A stretch of 64,000 nt of DNA, from positions 32,451 through 96,450 of the forward strand of contig JAIXQS010000073.1 of NCBI GenBank assembly GCA_027485615.1, read 5' to 3'. The position numbers and the translations under genes were made by a program. The notes beneath the pieces are model-generated. The model was not told the origin of the DNA. It saw nothing but the letters and a program-made list of their open reading frames with translations, and ran no database searches. Within the stretch, counting starts at the first letter, position 1. Every line of letters begins with the position of its first letter. Shown here one piece after another: positions 60,686 to 64,000 of the stretch. Source of the stretch: Verrucomicrobiaceae bacterium (GTDB lineage: Bacteria > Verrucomicrobiota > Verrucomicrobiia > Verrucomicrobiales > Akkermansiaceae).

Positions 60686-63490
60686 ATGAAAACCATAGTC
60701 CTCCTTCTTCTCTCCTCCCTCCTCTCCCACGCGCACACGACCCTTGACCTCAAGGTCGCGCACCAAACCGCACCGCTCGGGGTGGACGACGCGAAGCCAC
60801 GCCTCTCCTGGCGTATGGAGGACGATACGAAAGGCCTTTCCCAATCCGCTTATCAAATCCTCGTCGCCACCGGCACGGACAAGCTCGAACCCGGCAAAGC
60901 CGATCTCTGGGACAGCGGGCAGGTGAAATCTTCCGCCGCCCACGCCGATTACGTCGGTTCGCCGCTCCCCCCCTCGTCTTACGTCCACTGGACCGTCCGC
61001 ACCTGGGCCGGTGACAAGGCATCGGAGTGGTCGGAACCCCAGCGTTTCCTCACCGCCCTGATCGGCTCGCAACCGAAGCAACCTTTCATCTCCTTCAAGG
61101 ACACCTCGCCCTTCCAAAAGGAGCGCAACAAGCTTCACCTCCCACCCGCCCGCTACTACCGGGGCGCTTTCACTCCAGGGAAAAAGATCGTCCGCGCCAT
61201 CGCCCACACCACCGCGCTCGGCATCTACGAGCTGCACGTGAACGGCCAACGCGTCGGCGATTCCTACTTCGCGCCGGGTTGGACGGATTACCGGAAACGC
61301 ATCTACTACAACACCTACGACCTCACGCCGCTCCTGCAGGACGGCAAGAACACGATCGGTGCCATCGTCGCAGACGGCTGGTATTCCGGCTACTTGGGAT
61401 ACGGCAAGCTGGTCGGCTACGGCCCGCACCAGACCGGCCGCGACATCTACGGCAAGACCCCGTCCCTGATGGTCGAGACCCATGTTTTCTACGAGGACGG
61501 CACCAGCGAAGTCATCGGCACCGACACGAAATGGAAAACCACCACCGGCCCCGAATACGAAGCCGATTTCCTGATGGGCGAGGCTTACGACGCCCGCAAG
61601 GAAATGCCCGGTTGGGCCACCGCGACCTTCGATGACTCGAAATGGGAAAGCGCGATTCTAGCCGAGGAAAACGGTTCCCAGATCCAACCCTTCAGCGACG
61701 CCTTCATCAAGAACGAGAACCGCGAGTTCGGCTTCGTCCGCCCGGCCGTCTTCGAGGCTTATCCCGCGCAGCCTGTCAGGATCATCGAGGAACTCACCGC
61801 GAAGACCGTGAAGCAGATCAAGCCCGGCACATGGATTTTCGATATGGGTCAGAACTTCGCAGGCAACGTCCGCCTGAAGGTGAAAGCCGAGGCCGGGAAA
61901 ACCTTCGTCCTCCGTTTCGCCGAAATGCTGCATGCCGACGGGCGCATCATGACCGAGAACCTCCGCGAAGCCCGCGCCACCGACACCTACATTGCGAAAG
62001 GCGATCCAAACGGCGAGACATGGACACCGCGCTTCACTTTCCACGGCTTCCAATTCGTTGAGGTCACCGGTTTCGATACCGAGCCGCCGCGCGACACCGT
62101 CACCGGCATGGTCATGCATTCGGATACGAAACTCGCGTCCGGCTTCGAGTGCTCTGATCCGGTGGTGAACAAGGTTTTCCAAAACGCCGTCTGGACGCAG
62201 CGCGCGAACTGGATCGAGCTGCCCACCGATTGCCCGCAGCGCGACGAGCGTCTCGGATGGACCGGCGATGCGCAGATCTACGCCGCCTCCGCCCCGATCC
62301 ACGCCGATGTCGCCGCCTTTTTCCGCAAATGGCTGCGCGAACTGAACGAGGCCGTCACCAAGGAAGGCTACTACCCGTCCTATGCCCCGTATTGCTTCGG
62401 CCACGGCGGCGCGATCCACGGCTCCGCATGGTCGGATGCGGGCATCATCGTGCCACACGCCTTGTGGAAAGCCACCGGCGACAAATCCTTCTTCACCGCG
62501 CACTGGCCGAGGATGACCCGTTTCATGGATGCCCGCAAAGCGCATGATCCAGAGCTGAAAGGCAAGGCCTTCGGTGCTCCGTGGGGCGACTGGCTGAATC
62601 TGGATGACCCCACACCGACCTCCTACGTCGAACTCGCATATTTCGCCAAGACCTCGCTGATGATGCAGGAAATGGCCGCCGCGCAGGGACTAAAAGACGA
62701 GGCTGCGAAATACAAGCAGTGGACGGAAACGATGCGCGCCAATTTCCGCACCCAGCACCTCAAGCCCGACGGCACGATCCAGCCCGAATCCCAATCCGCC
62801 TACGTCCTCGCCCTCGACTGCGGACTTCTAACAGACCCCGCCGACCGGAAAAAAGCGGGCGACCGACTCGCCGCGCTGATCCGCTCCAAGGCGGGCGAAA
62901 AGAACACCGGCATGACCACCGGTTTCCTCGGCACCAAGCCCCTGCTGCCGGTTCTAACAGACACCGGAAACCTCGATCTCGCCGTCTCCATGATCCAATC
63001 GCGAAAATACCCCTCATGGGGCTACGAGGTGAAAAACGGCGCAACCACGATCTGGGAACGCTGGAACTCCTACACCGAAGAGCACGGCTTCGGCGGCGCG
63101 GACGGCAAGATGAACGCCGCGATGAATTCCTTCTCCCACTATGCCTTTGGCGCCGTCACGGAATGGATGATGACCACTCTCGCGGGCATCGCCCCCGCCG
63201 AACCGGGCTACTCGAAGATCCGCCTGCACCCGCATTTCCCATCCGCCAACGCCACCACGGAAACGGACACAATCTCATGGATCAAGGCGCACCACGACTC
63301 ACCGCACGGGCGCATCTCCATCTCATGGAAACGTCAGGACGACGGCTCCCTGCTCTACGAAGCCACCATCCCGCCCAACACCACCGCCGAGCTCACCCTC
63401 CCCAAAACATCCCCTTGGGGCGGAAGCGACAACACGCCCGTCGTTCAGCAACTCGCACCCGGATCGCACCGTTTCGTCATCGCGAAATGA
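60686..63490 (+). CDS. Secreted alpha-L-rhamnosidase (GH78)
   Basis: This 934-residue enzyme has a signal peptide (MKTIVLLLLSSLLSHA). An N-terminal fibronectin-like domain (APLGVDDAKPRLSWRME) and beta-sandwich domains (ARYYRGAFTPGKKIVRAIAH; ELHVNGQRVGDSYFAPGWTD) follow. The (alpha/alpha)6 catalytic domain has the GH78 hallmark DCPQRDERLGWTGDAQIYA around residues 513-535. A C-terminal beta-domain closes the protein. GH78 cleaves terminal alpha-L-rhamnose. With two sulfatases beside it, a sulfated rhamnose-containing polymer such as ulvan, or a desulfated side chain, is a likely substrate. Start set at the ATG at 60686. Confidence 0.93.
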   Translation: MKTIVLLLLSSLLSHAHTTLDLKVAHQTAPLGVDDAKPRLSWRMEDDTKGLSQSAYQILVATGTDKLEPGKADLWDSGQVKSSAAHADYVGSPLPPSSYVHWTVRTWAGDKASEWSEPQRFLTALIGSQPKQPFISFKDTSPFQKERNKLHLPPARYYRGAFTPGKKIVRAIAHTTALGIYELHVNGQRVGDSYFAPGWTDYRKRIYYNTYDLTPLLQDGKNTIGAIVADGWYSGYLGYGKLVGYGPHQTGRDIYGKTPSLMVETHVFYEDGTSEVIGTDTKWKTTTGPEYEADFLMGEAYDARKEMPGWATATFDDSKWESAILAEENGSQIQPFSDAFIKNENREFGFVRPAVFEAYPAQPVRIIEELTAKTVKQIKPGTWIFDMGQNFAGNVRLKVKAEAGKTFVLRFAEMLHADGRIMTENLREARATDTYIAKGDPNGETWTPRFTFHGFQFVEVTGFDTEPPRDTVTGMVMHSDTKLASGFECSDPVVNKVFQNAVWTQRANWIELPTDCPQRDERLGWTGDAQIYAASAPIHADVAAFFRKWLRELNEAVTKEGYYPSYAPYCFGHGGAIHGSAWSDAGIIVPHALWKATGDKSFFTAHWPRMTRFMDARKAHDPELKGKAFGAPWGDWLNLDDPTPTSYVELAYFAKTSLMMQEMAAAQGLKDEAAKYKQWTETMRANFRTQHLKPDGTIQPESQSAYVLALDCGLLTDPADRKKAGDRLAALIRSKAGEKNTGMTTGFLGTKPLLPVLTDTGNLDLAVSMIQSRKYPSWGYEVKNGATTIWERWNSYTEEHGFGGADGKMNAAMNSFSHYAFGAVTEWMMTTLAGIAPAEPGYSKIRLHPHFPSANATTETDTISWIKAHHDSPHGRISISWKRQDDGSLLYEATIPPNTTAELTLPKTSPWGGSDNTPVVQQLAPGSHRFVIAK

Positions 63491-63491
63491 C

Positions 63492-64000
63492 TCACCGACC
63501 AGCGCCGAAGATCTCGTCGCCGTATTGCTGGCGTAGGAAAAGCAAATCCGCCTGATCCTTCACGCCGTGGGTTTTTTCCTTCATCCGCCAGAGGAGACGC
63601 GGTGAAGCGAAAGGGATCGGCACCCCATCAACCGTGCGGATGATCGAATCCTTGATCGCTTCCTCATATCGGATGCCGCACGCCGAGGCCATCAGATCCA
63701 CGCAGATCTCATCCCCCACCCGCACCACGCTGTATTGGGAAACCTCGCCGGGAGAGAGTTCCTTCACGGCCTGGTCGGGCAGGATTTCTAGAGCTTGATA
63801 GACGAGAGCCTCGTTATCGAGGGAGGTGTCGATCAGGAGATCCACATTCATGGTGGATCGAGGATAGCCCGAAGTGATGATTGCGAAACCACCGATCACC
63901 ACGTAACGCGCATCCAACTCATTGAGCGGGCGCAAAGTCCCACAAAGTCCTCCTGCGTCGGGGCGCGGGAAGTTAGCTCTCCGTCTTCGATCTCGTTGCC
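63492..64000 (-). pseudogene. Nucleotidyltransferase (MNT/AbiEii-like) with a frameshift, cut by the window edge
   Basis: The longest frame (63492-63935, TTG start) encodes YVVIGGFAIITSGYPRSTMN and VDLLIDTSLD, a minimal nucleotidyltransferase GG-x(n)-R-x-T-x-D-x-D-type core, here with N replacing the first D (MNVDLLID). It ends in LLWRMKEKTHGVKDQADLLF. Upstream on the minus strand another frame reads GNEIEDGELTSRAPTQEDFV and runs into the main frame as GL(L)RPLNEL. One missing T in the TTT run (AAA at 63934-63936 on plus) would join them. The 5' end lies beyond base 64000. Confidence 0.6.

Overview
This window looks like a chromosomal segment of a GC-rich, Gram-negative-type heterotroph of the phylum Verrucomicrobiota, probably a Verrucomicrobiales member. 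That placement is an inference from gene content, not from a marker-gene search. Supporting features are secreted sulfatases beside a GH78 rhamnosidase, a DUF1080 protein, a eukaryote-like Ser/Thr kinase, a TonB-dependent receptor under a cobalamin riboswitch, and many small zinc-ribbon proteins. No rRNA, transposase, prophage or CRISPR array is visible. Mobile or decaying DNA appears as repeat families, a 23S-IVP-type gene between repeat tracts, and three broken genes.

Layout. 1-5242: a DUF58/BatA module, interrupted by a decayed gene and an OlsB/OlsA-like acyltransferase pair, with a four-helix-bundle gene in front. 5431-5535: tRNA-Phe and its terminator. 5723-7447: a large protein of unknown function. 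7463-11831 (minus): thrC, thrB, a beta-CASP metallo-hydrolase, a zinc-ribbon protein and rpsT. 11939-14044 (minus): an L,D-transpeptidase and a membrane GT2. 14045-14772: unexplained non-coding DNA. 14773-21140 (minus): DUF1080, tyrS, a Ser/Thr kinase, a parvulin PPIase and folD. 21240-23220: B12 riboswitch and receptor. 23222-30320: PH-domain protein, spermidine-synthase-like protein, PolX, DAHP synthase, a TPM-like pair and a class IV aminotransferase. 30579-35659 (minus): fabH, an ATP-grasp / inactive-transglutaminase-7TM / RimB-like protease trio, and DUF1287. 35755-37182: ruvX, truA and tRNA-Lys. 37349-41711: a photolyase lacking the family's Fe-S cysteines, an M20 deacetylase, a YdjM-like protein and a damaged PIN toxin with an intact partner. 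41780-45734: a TrhO-RluA fusion, tilS and a zinc-ribbon membrane protein. 45834-49625: a Mn/Zn-type ABC transporter with two permeases. 49582-51572: dnaB and dtd. 51761-56209: a second, complete MoxR-DUF58-TgpA operon. 56531-63490: a sulfated-polysaccharide locus of two sulfatases, a secreted protein and GH78. 63492-64000: a frameshifted nucleotidyltransferase running off the edge.

Functional themes. The two DUF58 modules suggest paralogous envelope-maintenance systems. The tRNA theme is strong: a fused U34-hydroxylase/pseudouridine synthase is translationally coupled to tilS, with truA, tyrS, dtd and two tRNA genes elsewhere. The 56-63 kb cluster is a degradative locus for a rhamnose-containing sulfated glycan. 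The most unusual items are the TrhO-RluA fusion, the cluster-less photolyase, the RimB-type trio followed by fabH, the repeat-flanked IVP unit, a dispersed inverted repeat built of 10-bp units (two copies), and a 20-21 bp minisatellite. Start codons were moved inward from the longest reading frame where conserved sequence or a ribosome binding site supported it.
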